Part shown: positions 1 through 12,957 of the stretch, piece after piece
Layout: each line of letters starts with the position of its first letter
How positions within the stretch are numbered: the first letter of the stretch is position 1
Program-made: the position numbers and the translations under genes
The notes under the pieces: model-generated
Seen by the model: the letters and a program-made list of their open reading frames with translations, nothing else
Database searches by the model: none
What the model was told of the DNA's origin: nothing
From: Lagopus muta
Taxonomy: Eukaryota > Chordata > Aves > Galliformes > Phasianidae
Assembly: GCF_023343835.1 (NCBI RefSeq)
Contig: NC_064437.1
Location: forward strand, 24,527,001-24,591,000
Direction: 5' to 3'
DNA: 64,000 nucleotides

Positions 1-1746
1 TCTTTCACAGTCCCTCAGAGATGGCTTTCTGTGTTAGTTTTCCCTGTGAAAGCACACACAGGCAGGAGTTTTGGTCTCTAGAAAACACTCTGTTCTTTAA
101 AGATGATGCTAATTATAATTGAGTTAACTAAACCACATAGATTAGCTCGCTGTTTGTTTGGCCTGGACAGTTTTTGATGTCCCACTCAGTATCCAAGAGT
201 TCAGCTGCTCTTCATCCCTAATGAGCTCCCATTTTCTTTCTGCTCTTTCTCTGCAGCTAGCATTAATGGTGCTCCTTGCTGGGCCCGTGTTCTGCACTGC
301 CATTACTTTCCATCCACAGAGTGTTGATCCCTTACCAAAGGGGGGGAGATAACTGATAGAAAACTTGTACTCCTATATACGGTCGCTGTTCCTCCAAACT
401 GACAAGGAGAAACATGAGATGGGAATTTCCTGAATGGCAGTGTCAAATATTAAGCACTAGGCATCAAGCCAGCCCGTGCAGTTACTTCAAATGCAGAGTG
501 AATTGTTTCGTGTCCTCTGCTGTGCTAACCTCTACTTCTACTAATTGTTATATGTATATATTGCTGCATTACATCGTCAGCTTCTTGGTAGAATGTTTTC
601 CCAAGTTTTTTATTCCCCTTAATTCAATTTCTGGCCTCGAACCCCCAGTGAATCTTGTGTGTGAGATGTGAAATGACTCTACAAGAGCAGCCTTTGTATT
701 TTTGTTTGCTCTTTCACACCTTTTATGAAGGGGAAAAAATCCACGTAGGGATGAACGAGCTGTACTTCGTAGCAATAGACTCAGGTGCTTACTCTATCTG
801 CAGATGTAATTGTTGTTAACATAAGAGAGTTATTATGAGCACAGGATCTTGTTTCATTTATGCTGCAGACCATAGCATAAGTCAAGTAGTTCTAATGTGG
901 TTGTAAATTACATGGACAAGCTGATATTCAGTTGTTTTATGTCAGTGAACCGCTCAGATGACTGGCTGTGGGCTGGGAGTGCTTGTGGGGAAGCTGAACT
1001 GTTGGGTGTCAAGGAAAACTCCTTGCTAGCAGCCTGCAGCTCCGGCACAGCACTGTGTTCAGGGCTGTGTGCTGGGAGCAGCTGAGGCCTCCTGAGGAGC
1101 TGGTCACTATCTTGGGTGCTGAAGGAATTAACTGTGCTGGCAGACTGTCAGCAGCTTGAGTTTCACAAGGGATGAATCCTTAGGGTCTTCAGAAGCTCTG
1201 ATTCCCTCTTAAGAGCCTTTGGACCTGCACGTGCTCTATGCAGATATTGAAAACAAGTGAGAGACGATCAAATCTCTTTGTCCAGAAATATTTTCTGTTC
1301 TGCCACAAACAGGCATTCAGCTCTTGGTAGCTTGTCTCTGAGACTTCTTATTTGTTTTCTGCTTTGGTTTGCTTGAGGATAGATCCTCTCTGTTCTGGTG
1401 TTGCTTTATAAGTTACACAGGGCAAGCAGGAAGGCTGATTGTAAAGGCATCTTATTCTTTCTGAGTTCTGAAACCTGACTAATGTGTTCTGTGACTTAAC
1501 CCTTTAAAACTATCTTATGGAAGCCCTTTTATGTATCTTTGGTGTGTTTTTGGGTCTGCATTTTGCAGCCGGCCTGTCATGTGTTGATGGCAAGATAGTG
1601 ATGGGTAGCTGAGCCTTTGCTGGATCAGTCCATTGGGCTCTACTTCAAGTGGGCCACCTGTTCTTTAGAGTTGCACTGAGAAACAGAAGTAGGAATGGTT
1701 CTGGTGCTTTGGCCACTATCCTCATTTGTGTTTTCTATTTAACCAG
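1..1746 (+). other. KLHL20: KLHL20 intron (upstream part)
   Basis: This is intron sequence upstream of the first KLHL20 exon in the window. It ends in the acceptor at 1745-1746 (tttaaccag, then the exon). The preceding KLHL20 exon, which should encode the end of the BTB domain and the start of BACK, is not present, so the window opens inside an intron. I see no other gene, and the short open frames here have no coding character. Confidence 0.75.
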
Positions 1747-4700
1747 GTAATGGAGAGCGAGGAGTTCATGCTGCTTCCTGCCAATCAGCTCATAGACATC
1801 ATATCCAGCGACGAGTTAAATGTTCGCAGTGAAGAGCAGGTGTTCAACGCAGTGATGGCCTGGGTGAAATACAGCATTCAGGAAAGAAGACCCCAGCTGC
1901 CACAGGTAATGAGCACAGTGACATTCAAGGCTCCTTTTATCCAAGAGAAGAGCAATGAGGACTGATAGGGCAACGCAACAGCAGTGTGACGGTTCTGAGT
2001 GCATGCAGCTCCACAATAGTTTTGTCTTCCTCCTGTGTTAGAAGGTTGGCATTTTCCTTTCATCTAGGCTGAAAGATGCAGCCACCAGACCTTTTAATAG
2101 GGGCTTTATTGATTTGTTTCCAGGTAGGGCTTGCCAAACTAGATTGTTTCAGTGGTCTATCCAGGCACAGTGGCCTGGATTGCTTTGAGTGTTGTGCAAA
2201 AAACAGTGGGTGAGGAAAAGGTTGTCTTCATTTGAGGTGCATCTTTAAGCTCTGCTGTTTGATTTATGCCTCAGCCATCAGGATCTTATACTGGAGCTTG
2301 TCAGAATGGTTTTGTTGAAATGCAGTGTTTCATCTGAGCCAAGCCATTTCACAGAGAAGCACCCATTCTGACAAAGCTGTCAGCTGGAAAGCCTCTGAAG
2401 TCTCAGGCTTTTTGATCAAAAGAAGTGAGTGCCTACCCTGGTGTTTCTTTGGAAATACAGATATTTAATGCAACTATACTTAGGAAAGCTTCTGAAAATT
2501 GTTTAAAAGCAAAGAAAGAAATGCTGCTGTCCTCAAGTTAGCTCTTATTAATGGCATTAAAACTGTATGTCTTTTCAGGTCCCTCTGTCTGTACCTGCTT
2601 GTGCTTGTTATCATTATTAGCCAGTATTTTTTTATTTCCTCGATTTCTTTGTTTGGGGATTTACAGCTTATCCACAGTGTTGTTCTGTTCTCTGTTGCAG
2701 GTCCTGCAGCACGTTCGCCTGCCACTGCTGAGTCCCAAGTTTCTTGTGGGCACAGTGGGCTCTGATCCTCTTATTAAGAGCGATGAGGAATGCCGGTAAA
2801 TCTCCCTGCTGAACTACAGAATGGGATTTCATTCTATTAGGGAGCCTTACTGACATCTATTCTCTGAATCTGCTTGTTTGTTAGTACTGAACAGGCAATA
2901 TCTCTCCCAGCTTGTTCTTTTGCAACAAGGAGAAGAAATGCAAGACGACATATTGTTTCTTTGCATAATATTGGTAGCATGCCCAAGAGGAATTCCATTT
3001 TTTTAAAGGTTTTTTCTTCTGTGAAATAGCAGAACTGAAGTACACAGGTTGACTTTTGGCTTAAAAAAAAAAATTCCTTTGTAAGGCATTTGTACATAAT
3101 CTCAATATGACTTAAAGTAATTGCTGTATGCAAAACATGATAGCTGAACAGATTCCAGATGTAGTCTCTTTCCTGCATTGCTACTGGAAGGAAGCTGCCA
3201 CTTCCTTCTCTGTTGTGACATAAGTCACACCTTTCTAATTCTTGTGGAGTTGTGCATTATCTGTTTTTCCGTATTGTGCCTAATGTGGAAAAGTTCAGTG
3301 GTTAGAATGAACTGTTTTTCTCCTGAGTAAGCACTCATACTGACCGAATTCCACACTCATAGAGGGGAGGAGGACTTTTTTTCTGTTTTATTTTATTCAA
3401 GGGCTTGGTATGTTAGGATTAGACCAGATGATAAGTCATTAATGGATGGACAGTCTGAGCTGGCCAGAGCTCAAGGAGAAAATATTCATCAGAAAGATAC
3501 TATCTCCATCTATTGGTCATGCGGATATTATGTATTTATGTGCTTTTCAATTCCTGTTTTGTTCCAAGGTAAAACCATTGATGCTTAAGTTTTTTAACTT
3601 GAAGCAAACTGGTTTTTTTTTTTGTTGTTTTTTAATACAATTAGCCCAAGAAATCTCATCACCATTTTTTAATCAGTCATTGCAGGTAGTAGTATCTGAT
3701 ACTATCACCAGTCAAAAATTGATGCAGGGCTATTGCTGTCACTGTCTAAGTGACTTGTAAAAAAAGCTGATGAGGATTTTGGTGACAGTGCATGTTTTAA
3801 CTGCATCTATTCATGCACTTCTGTGATTTGCAAATAACTGAAGTGCCCAACGCTTGCTGACTGCTCTTCCCACCAGTTTTGATTCATGCTTTTTCCTTTG
3901 GCCAGTTTCAAGTGAACTTTGGGAATTAATATTTTCCCGTCTTGTGCAGGGATTTAGTGGATGAAGCCAAAAACTATCTCCTGCTACCCCAAGAGCGACC
4001 GCTGATGCAAGGACCGCGGACTAGGCCACGCAAACCCATCCGTTGTGGAGAGGTGCTCTTTGCAGGTGTGTACAGCTCCTGCTGGCTCAAATCAGGAGAT
4101 TCAAATCTGTTTTGCTGGTGATAGCTTTCTTTTAAACAGAATCTTGTCACCATCTTTCCGAATGACCTGTGTGTTAATATTTGGAGATTTGAGTCAGCTT
4201 GCACTTCCTCGCTTGTGTCATCTCTTTGGTGGTGACATTACTTCCAAGTGTAGGTTAATCCTCTTGAAAATCAAATTCTGCCTTCTAATTGTAATCCTCA
4301 GAACGATGAACTCTGAGAGATGAAGCTACTGGGTTAAGGCTGCTGAAGTGCAGAGGGGTTATTTGTAGCAGGCACATGTGCACTATGTGTGCTTGGTGTG
4401 TTACTGTGACACTATTTCTTGCCTTTGGTCCCAACAGTGGGAGGCTGGTGTAGCGGGGATGCAATCTCCAGCGTGGAACGGTATGACCCTCAAACCAATG
4501 AGTGGAGGATGGTGGCTTCCATGAGCAAAAGGCGCTGTGGCGTTGGTGTCAGTGTTCTGGATGACCTTCTGTATGCAGTGGGAGGCCACGATGGTTCCTC
4601 TTACCTGAACAGTGTAGAAAGGTAGGTGTCTGTAAGGCCAACATGCTGAATACTAACTCTGAGTTCTGAAACTTGAGTGCTAGCTTCATCTTGCCAGCTA

Positions 4701-7700
4701 TTTTTTGTTTGTTTGCTTTCCTGCTGGAAACCTGAAATTTTTATTACTTGCTATCTACTTCAATATGTACTGGTTTACTGCTAAACTAGGTCTTCACACA
4801 TCCAGCTTGTGTATTTACTCTTGGTTTAATGGAACAAGACATAGCCTTTGGTAAAAGGAAGAATCATGAAGAGGTGGGTCTGGTTGTAATTGGTGGGAGG
4901 AGTGTGATCCTGGTTAGCTTTGCAGTTGCTGGTTTGTTTCTAGTGTTGTTAAGGAAGGTTGAGGTTGCAGTATGCGTTACTTCAACAGTGAGGGAAAGCA
5001 TCCTGGAATTTCATGCAGGGTGGTAACTACAGAATTAAGGAACCTTGCGAACACATAGAAGAAGGAAAATAGGTCACTTTTAGGCCTGTGAAGGACACAA
5101 GTTGAACAAGCTGTGTCAAGCTTCATGTTTCTGGGAGCAGTTTACTGCAATCTGCCTGCCTCCAAGCCACATGACTCATGCACTCCGAATCTCTTCCCTA
5201 TACCAAATCCAATGAGCTATACAAATATTCCTCCCTTCTTTTCGCTGTCTCTTTGCATACTGCCAGCTTCTCACATCATGATCTTATGTCTCCCGCATCT
5301 TGCACTCTGCTGCACACCGTTGTTCCTTGCCGCTGGGTTCCCAAGTTGGTCTGGTTCCCTTGTCTTTATCAATAAGAGCAGGTCCAGTGCTGGCTTGTAT
5401 GAACTGCAGAGTATATCCAGCAGAGTAACTGACTGCTGCTCTTTGCACAGATGCAAGTTAGCACATGTCAGCCAGTCCCTGGTAACGTGCTTTCTTACAG
5501 ACCTCAACCTTTGATCTTCGGTTTGAATCATCTGCGCTGCAGTTTGAACATCCCTGCAATTACATGTGCTGCATGCATTGCATAATTTTGGAATTATTTA
5601 TTCAAGTTATAAATAGCTGTGTTGCAGTTCAGACTCAAGATGGGTGAATTTTACTGCTTCAGTAGTTTCCAAACTTGGGAAAGTCTGAAGCATAGATAAG
5701 CAACTTGTGCTGTTTTTCTAGGTACGATCCAAAGACCAATCAATGGAGCAGTGATGTGGCCCCCACCAGCACCTGCAGGACCAGTGTTGGAGTAGCAGTT
5801 CTTGGGGGCTACCTTTATGCAGTGGGTGGCCAGGATGGTGTCTCTTGCCTCAACATTGTGGAAAGGTACCTAAGTTTTTTTTTTTAAAAAGGAAGAGTGG
5901 GAGGAGGTAAACAAATCCCATGGGGATTTTTCTTTGGGGAGAATAAGATCAGCCTTTCTACCCCCCTTTGTGAGAATGTTGACATTTTTGTGAGCTTTGA
6001 TGTTTATTCTGCCAGGTATGATCCCAAAGAAAACAAATGGACTCGAGTGGCTTCCATGAGCACCAGGCGCCTGGGAGTTGCAGTGGCTGTTTTAGGGGGC
6101 TTTCTCTATGCAGTGGGAGGCTCTGATGGAACTTCTCCTCTCAATACAGGTATGCCTTTTGCTGTCCCTCATTGCTGTCAGCATTTGTCATGATCCTGTT
6201 TGTTGTCTTTAAGATCTCCAGGTGGCAGCTGAATATCTTGGTGACCGGTTAGCTGCATGTTTTCTCCTTCAGATGGGATTTTGCTATATGGTAATTCATA
6301 TATGGTAAATATATGAGCCTGTGAACCACCGTTACCTCTGTGTGTGTGTGCACATATAGTTTTTCCCATTAGATGCTGCATTTGGCATGGTAACGGTGAT
6401 AATTTTGTAGCCAGCTCATTCTTGAGTGAAGGTGCTTTATCTGATTGGTTGACTGCATAGGATTGGAGATGGAAGAGAAAAGCAAGCTCTCTATGGAAGG
6501 AAAGCATGAGAGTGACAGAACAAACCAGTACATCCTGTTTTTCTTGTGTGGACACTGCACTATCTTTACAGATTGAGCAATGCTTTGGATGCTGATATAA
6601 AAGTGCTGATCTCCACTGCTTGCCAACCCTGTTGCCAACAATATATCATTTCTTCTGCAGTGGAACGATACAATCCTCAGGAGAACCGCTGGCATACGAT
6701 TGCACCCATGGGGACGAGGAGGAAGCACCTGGGCTGTGCAGTGTACCAAGACATGATATATGCTGTGGGAGGCAGAGATGATACGACGGAGCTTAGTAGT
6801 GCTGAGAGATACAACCCTCGAACCAACCAGTGGTCTCCTGTCGTGGCCATGACATCCAGACGGAGTGGAGTGAGTTTGGCTTGGTTTGCTTGCTTGTGCC
6901 ATCTGTCATCACGTGGTGAGAGTAGGGGATAGAGCATTATCGAGTGAGATTTCCCTCTTGCTTCATTTGTGTATTTCAGAATAGAAACAGAGAGGTAAAT
7001 GTTTGCCCAGGGGTTATGCTCTTTAGTAAGACTCAAGAATGAAGTGGTAGTTGTGTCATGGCGGGGTATCCAGTTGTTTGAAGGTCTTTTTAAAATAGTT
7101 TTGGTCCTTTACACTGAGGAGATAAACTGAGGAGGTCTTCAGCTTCTTCTGAAGTATACATATTATTTGGTGTGTGACAGGTTTAGAAAACAGTATTAAA
7201 ATCAGCACCTGGGTCTCATCTTGCACTTTGGGTGAGTTAGGAGGTGAACAATCCTACCTGCACAGAAAAAAGAGCTGGAAAACTGAGCAATTGTATGTAG
7301 ATACTAACTTAGAGCTAAGCGCTTTCGCTGCCTAGATGTGTGTGGGAATGGGGTTTTTGGGCTTTCAGGTGTTGCCTCTCTTCCACAAATCCTGTGGGTA
7401 TGGAGAGTGACAGCATGTTTTCATCAACTCCTAATCTTCCTGCTTTCTGTAGGCATGCGAACAAAAGATTAACATGGCATTTTAAGTAGTCATCATGTTT
7501 AGGCAGATGCAAATGTTATGAATATTTATCATTGGATACTGAATTACATAGTAAAGCAAAGCGTGGATTCATTCTGTCTGCATGTTAGTATTTCAGTGTG
7601 TGCTGAGGCAAGTGTGAATCATGACTTGAGTAAGTACTGGTTTGGGGAGCAGAAAATATGTATTTCCTTCCTCAAAACATTTAGTACACTGTTCAACACT

Positions 7701-10700
7701 GTCCTTTCCAGCTACCAATTAAGCATTGACTCTTCATGAATTCCTTCTATATTTGCACTATTTAGAAGTTCCTCAACAGATGCAGCTGCATGTGCAGCCC
7801 TCCTAAGTTGTGCTAAGTACTTCAAAACCAAAACGAGGACTGTATTACATTGTGTTCTTATCTTTGCTGCTATACTGCTTTGTTTTCACTGGAAGTGATC
7901 TGCCTAAACCACAGAACTGTTTGAGGTTTTTGTGATTCTTGTGCTTCTGCAGAAGGATAAAGTAGAAAGGCTGGAGGCCAAGCTGTTTACAGATGTTCCA
8001 AGCCACAGCCTGGGAGGAGCAGGCTGTGTAGGCTTACATATGGTTCTCCTCCAGTTTAAGCTGTCATTGCAGGCTATAGGTTGCTAGATGTTCTGGAGTA
8101 CATGTTGTAATTTGTCAGGGAGTCTCATCTAGGACGTGATATGCATTGGCTGATAAAGACTTATGCTCTTATATATCTACAAACATTGAAGCAGTTCTAG
8201 CTCTTGTTGTCACCTTGGGAACCTTGTGCTTTTACTGTGATATCTCTGCTTTGGGATACATATTTAGCTTTTCATGTCTTGTTATTTGAAACCCAGCACT
8301 TGGATTGTGTGGCATCTTATACCAGTCTGCCCTAGTTAAATGCATTTTAGGCTGTTTTGTACTTTTTTTTTTTCCCCCTAGAAAATTCCATTGCTGCTTG
8401 CCTTTCTCCAAACACAGCTGCTAAACCTTTTATTAATATTTATTTCAATCGTTATTTTCAGGGTATGCATTCAGGACATGCCTTTTCAGCAAGTAGCTAA
8501 GCAGCTGCTGTGATGGTTGTTTTACAGGTTGGCCTTGCAGTGGTGAATGGACAGCTAATGGCCGTGGGAGGGTTTGATGGCACAACGTACTTGAAGACCA
8601 TTGAGGTGTTTGATCCAGATGCTAACACATGGAGGTAACTGATAAGTTTGTGAAACAGTCAAATAGCAATCTCCAGATGTAGCTGCTGTCACCCAGCTGG
8701 AGCTGTCCCAGCAAATTAGAACCGTGACATACAGCTTGGTGCAGCAGCCAGCATAAATTTCATGCTGTAAATTCCTGGTTAGCATGAAGCTGTATGAGGA
8801 TCATATTTTGAAAAATTGGGAAGGCACAGGAACTGTGTGTGGCTGCCTTCCTTATTATGCTTGAAACACAGTCCAGTACTGAGCAGTAATTGTACAAAAA
8901 GGTGCTCACTAACCTTTGTGGCGGGCTTGTATTGCTACAGCACTGCTGCCTGACTGCAAAAGCTTCTATGACAAGATGACTTCCCTGTTTAAATATGAAT
9001 GGAAGTTGAAGCTGGCAATACGGCAGTGTTATTTACCTACTGCACTCCCATACCCACAACTAGTTGAGAAACACTTTCTTGCAAGTTTCTGCTTGGAAAA
9101 CCAAGTCTAGGTAGGTTTTTGAGATCCATAGAAAATAGGCAACGTAGCAAGCATGCCAGGTAGCAAGGACAATGTTATTCCAAAACATAATTTGTTTTAA
9201 GTGCCACTTCTGAACTTGAAAGTGTGAGCTGCGCTGAAAGACATCTGCCCCTTGTGTTTATTTTGAGCTGAATCTCCTCTGCTTCTTGGTAAAAACGAGC
9301 TGACCCTTAGAAGGTATAGAAACCCTTAGTCATGGTGTAGAAACCATCCTACTTATTTTTGGCTTTCAAGCTGGGGTTCTGAGCTCCACATTTTTCTGGA
9401 GGAGTTGAGGCAGAACACTTTGAGCATATGATGTTCTTCTCCCTTTAAGTCTGTAAGACAGCAATTAGAAGATTTTCATCTGATTCACAAGACAAAACAC
9501 AAAATTGATTGAAAATGTATACTGAGAAGTTGTATTTCTTACTACTTTTCTAGTCTTAAATACACTTAAAAGCAATTATATTTATTCCCAAATCTAATTA
9601 AAGTTTTGGTCTTGCTGCTTTAGTAATCTGGAGGGAGTAGAGGGGAATAGAAAGCAATTAATGTCCTTATTCCTTTTGGCTTAGTAATACTAGTAGATTA
9701 ATCCCTTTCTGCTGAGACGAGCTGTCATAAGGAGCAATGGGGGATCTTCCTCTTGTCTGCTGAGCCATGGTCAATGCCTGTAGAACTGCTGAGAAAACCC
9801 ACCTGAGCAGAGAGGAATATGTACTTTCTCTTAGCTGAATGGTTTTCAGGTACTTTCAATGGCTGTAACGATAACAAGGTATTTTGAGCTAGGAGTTACT
9901 GTCTAGGCCAGCATTTGCAGGACTTCTGGAGGTTGTTCAAGGTATTAGCTGTGAGTCCCCCCCACTTAATTCAGAACAGCTGATCATCATCTGGTCTTCC
10001 TTTTCTTTGTTGAACTTTTTGTTCTGTGAAGGGCTTTTTTTGTGTAGCTCGACTAAGAAATTCTTCTGATATCACTTAATCCCAGATTGCATTGGTAAGA
10101 GTTGTTTGAAGAACTTGCTTCTCCTGTTTCTGCCAGCAGACTTCAGCAGCACAGAGAATAATGCGGCTGAAGTGAGTAGGATCCTGGAGTCTGTAGGGAT
10201 CAGATTTCCATATGAAACGCAGGCACCATTTCAGTAACATATCTTAGAGAAGCAGATGGTGCTTGGGATGTGTTACATCTTGGTTGGATCAGCTGAATGT
10301 ATAGGGTATTAGAAATGTAAAAAAAATAAAATAAAAATTAGTTGGTTTGCAAACAGCAAATCTGTCCTTGATCCAGTGCTATCTAAAATGTAGCCCAAGG
10401 TCAGCTACAGCCTGTGAAATTTTTTCTTTTTTTTTTTTTTTTTTTTATCTTTCCCACAGCCAGGCAGGGAGAAAGCAAGTGATTACTGAAATAACAGGAA
10501 ACCATCGTGGCCAAACAAGCAGTTTCTGTTTAGAGGGAGAAAGGCATGAGCAAATACAAGTGTTTACCTTGGAAGTGTGTAAAAAAGGCAGCTGCTCTGC
10601 TTCTAACTTGTCACAGCCCACTTTAAGCAGGTGTTAACAGTGGTGTAACCATGCTTACAAAGGCCGATTTGATCATTCCCATGGTGGTTTAATGAGAGCT

Positions 10701-10820
10701 GGAGCAGTGTGCCTACTGAAGCCTTCTCTTTGCAGGTTGTACGGAGGGATGAACTACCGGCGGCTGGGAGGAGGAGTGGGTGTTATCAAAATGACACACT
10801 GTGAATCCCATATATGGTAA
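1747..10820 (+). CDS. KLHL20: Kelch-like protein 20, C-terminal 410 residues (5' end outside window)
   Basis: Known role: KLHL20 is a substrate adaptor for CUL3-RING ubiquitin ligases. The BTB/BACK region binds CUL3 and the kelch propeller binds substrates such as DAPK1, PML and ULK1. Coding exons are 1747-1905, 2701-2795, 3950-4065, 4438-4621, 5722-5865, 6016-6149, 6661-6869, 8528-8634 and 10736-10820, all GT-AG with phases that close. They give 410 residues plus TAA. The first three exons carry the BACK domain and linker, starting [14 protein letters not shown]. The rest carry six kelch blades, visible as six x-A-V-G-G motifs (FAVGGW, YAVGGH, YAVGGQ, YAVGGS, YAVGGR, MAVGGF) with the usual ERYDP/ERYNP and W positions. 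The C-terminus is CESHIW. Human KLHL20 is 609 aa, so about 200 N-terminal residues including BTB lie outside. The sequence is nearly identical to human; one difference I see is GGYLYAVGG for GGFLYAVGG. Identification is secure. Confidence 0.97.
1906..10735 (+). other. KLHL20: KLHL20 introns
   Basis: Eight introns separate the exons: 1906-2700, 2796-3949, 4066-4437, 4622-5721, 5866-6015, 6150-6660, 6870-8527 and 8635-10735. All begin GT and end AG. They are AT-rich with several T runs (about 3070 on the minus strand, 3612 and 10428-10446). I recognise no second gene, structural RNA or CR1 copy in them. Confidence 0.6.
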
Positions 10821-11416
10821 GCACCAAGAGAGAGGGAGAGCCCCTGGTTCCCATTCCTAGATCAACTGAAGAGACTTGCTGACACTGGACTCTTTGCGGC
10901 TCTCGTATGGACAGTCTAGACCTGATGTAACTCTTTGCCATTGGTTCTTTCTATGGAATTATAAAATGACTTCTGTGAGAGTGTGCCCAATGGGAGACCA
11001 CACTGTCAGACTCCAGGGAATCACTGGACAAAAGTAGAAGTGTTGCTTATGTCCATATTTTTTTCTAACTAGTCTACAATTTTGAATAAACCAAACTGTA
11101 CAATTCACCATAGCATAAACAATGCCAATGCGCAGACTACAAGCTACAATGGGAGTCTGGCAAGGAGAGTTTCCTGCCTTTCCCTCCTGCTGTGAGCATT
11201 GGATGTGGCAGCTGTGTTGGTGGGTGAAAGAGGAAGGTGATAGAGAAAACATTGCTTTTGCCTTATTTACAGAGAGCTTCAAAAAAGATAAAAGTACTTG
11301 ACCTGCAAGGTGCCACCTTTGCACAGAAGCTTTCCTGTGCACAGAGTATATTTATTTTTTCATTTAATTTGTATCACGTCTTTTCTTTGTATTGCTCACA
11401 GCGCTGATTCCAGCTT

Positions 11417-11478
11417 TTTATATACATATATATGTGTGCATATATATGTATTTTATATATATGTATATGTGCGTGTGC
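11417..11478. repeat. TA/TG-rich microsatellite
   Basis: Alternating purine-pyrimidine tract made of TATATA, TATG and GTGTG units. It lies in the KLHL20 3'UTR and is likely length-polymorphic. Confidence 0.75.
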
Positions 11479-12634
11479 AATTTGAGTTTTAATGAGTTGA
11501 TGGTTAGGGCAGGGCTATGTCCTGCAAGCTGTTGTGGTTCCAACCCTGGTGGTATGTAGTTGGGTCTCAGAGTATGGAAAAGCTATGGGTACCCTGAGTG
11601 TCTTTTCAGTCTTGCTGGAGGCAAGAAGTAGAACTGGAACTCTCATCTATCGACTGAATCAGTGAAAGGCCATAAAAGAAGGTGAGAGTGAAAAGGATTT
11701 CATATGATGCCTTTTTACTGTACAGTGTATGGTACAAAAGTTCAGCTTTTGTCCCTCACCTCCTCTGTATATGAACCTAGAAACAACTAGCTGTTGCTTA
11801 TTTAAATAAGTCTCATATATTCAGCAGGCAACCACTTCTTCTGTGAAGCTGGTAGGCAGGTATCATCTGTTAATTCTGGCTAGCCTAGATCAACACTCAC
11901 CTCTCAGGTTCTTGTTAGAATGGCAGACCCGCAGTCGAGTCAGCTCCTGCTGTGAAATGCTTAGACCAGCATCACCTTAGCTGCCCTCCTGCCTCTCATC
12001 TGTGTCTCTAGAACTCCTGTTGTAAAACACTGACCACGATGAGGTGGTGCACTCCCTTTCCATGACTCGTTTAAAATGCACTTTCTCTGTTCTTGGCTAG
12101 AGCAGGAAAAGGTCTGAAATCATGGAAGTTTGGAAGGGAGGGACTGTTTGCTGGCACTGTGAATTACTGTCATGTTTTGGTGAGTGCAGAGGTACCCAGG
12201 GTAGGGAGAGAGGAAGGAGGCACTGTGGACTCAAAGGTTCTGATACGTTTGTCTGTACTGTAAGTACTGTCTGTACTGAGAAGACCTGTTGCACCTGATT
12301 TAACTTTGGACCTTATTAGATCTGATTTTAAAAGGACTGTGAATTCTTGAGATGAAGGCAGTGCTGACATCTTGAGTTCTGATCTCCATCGTTTGATTTA
12401 TGTAACAGCATCTTAATGTGCTTGAATATAGTAGAAGCTACACTACAGTAATAAATGGGTCATTAAAAGTTTTTTTTAAAAGTTCCTTTTCCCCTAAAGG
12501 TTGGTATTCTTACGTTTACATATGAAGATCATTTGCACCTTTACAAGGAAAACAAGTATTCTGTAAACAAATGTTTACATTTATCATTTATGCTTTTTTC
12601 TAGCATGAGTAACTTGTATAAATAGTGCTATCTT

Positions 12635-12640
12635 AATAAA
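12635..12640 (+). terminator. KLHL20: KLHL20 polyadenylation signal
   Basis: Canonical AATAAA followed within about 25 bases by a T/GT-rich stretch (ttctttgtttgttcctttgg), as expected of a cleavage site with its downstream element. It gives a 3'UTR of about 1.8 kb. Confidence 0.6.
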
Positions 12641-12660
12641 TTTCTTCTATGCTATTCTTT

Positions 12661-12930
12661 GTTTGTTCCTTTGGTTGAAAGCAGTGGATTATGTTTTTGT
12701 ACAGTTTGTTTAGATATAGTGAATAGGAATGCTACCTTTTTCAGGTAAAGGTCCAAGTAAAAGGGGCTTAAAAACTCTGCAGGCATTTGGTGTTACCTTC
12801 ACTTACCTAGAAGCATGTGCTTCAGAACCAGTTTTGTTTTCCTGGAAGAAAGTAGCTGTGTGATCTTGTCAAATCTACCTCTGCTGCCTTCTCTGCAGAT
12901 GCTAAGAGCCATAGCACAAATAAGCATGCG
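12661..12930. other. KLHL20-CENPL tail-to-tail spacer
   Basis: Short gap between the inferred 3' ends of the convergent genes KLHL20 (+) and CENPL (-). I recognise nothing in it. Confidence 0.45.
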
Positions 12931-12951
12931 ATAAGGTATGGGAAGTAGTTC

Positions 12952-12957
12952 TTTATT
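12952..12957 (-). terminator. CENPL: Candidate CENPL polyadenylation signal
   Basis: TTTATT on the plus strand reads AATAAA on the CENPL strand. It is the first canonical hexamer I found below the CENPL stop codon and would give a 3'UTR of about 1.7 kb. Confidence 0.4.

Larger units (their letters stand above)
10821..12660 (+). other. KLHL20: KLHL20 3' untranslated region
   Basis: Sequence from the TAA stop to the first convincing polyadenylation signal at 12635. It contains no open frame of note. A TA/TG-rich microsatellite lies at 11417-11478. The UTR extent is inferred from the signal, not from transcript data. Confidence 0.6.

Noticed and set aside
6369-6902. 177-codon minus-strand open frame
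   Set aside because: It overlaps KLHL20 exon 6661-6869 antisense. The plus-strand reading is an unambiguous kelch repeat.
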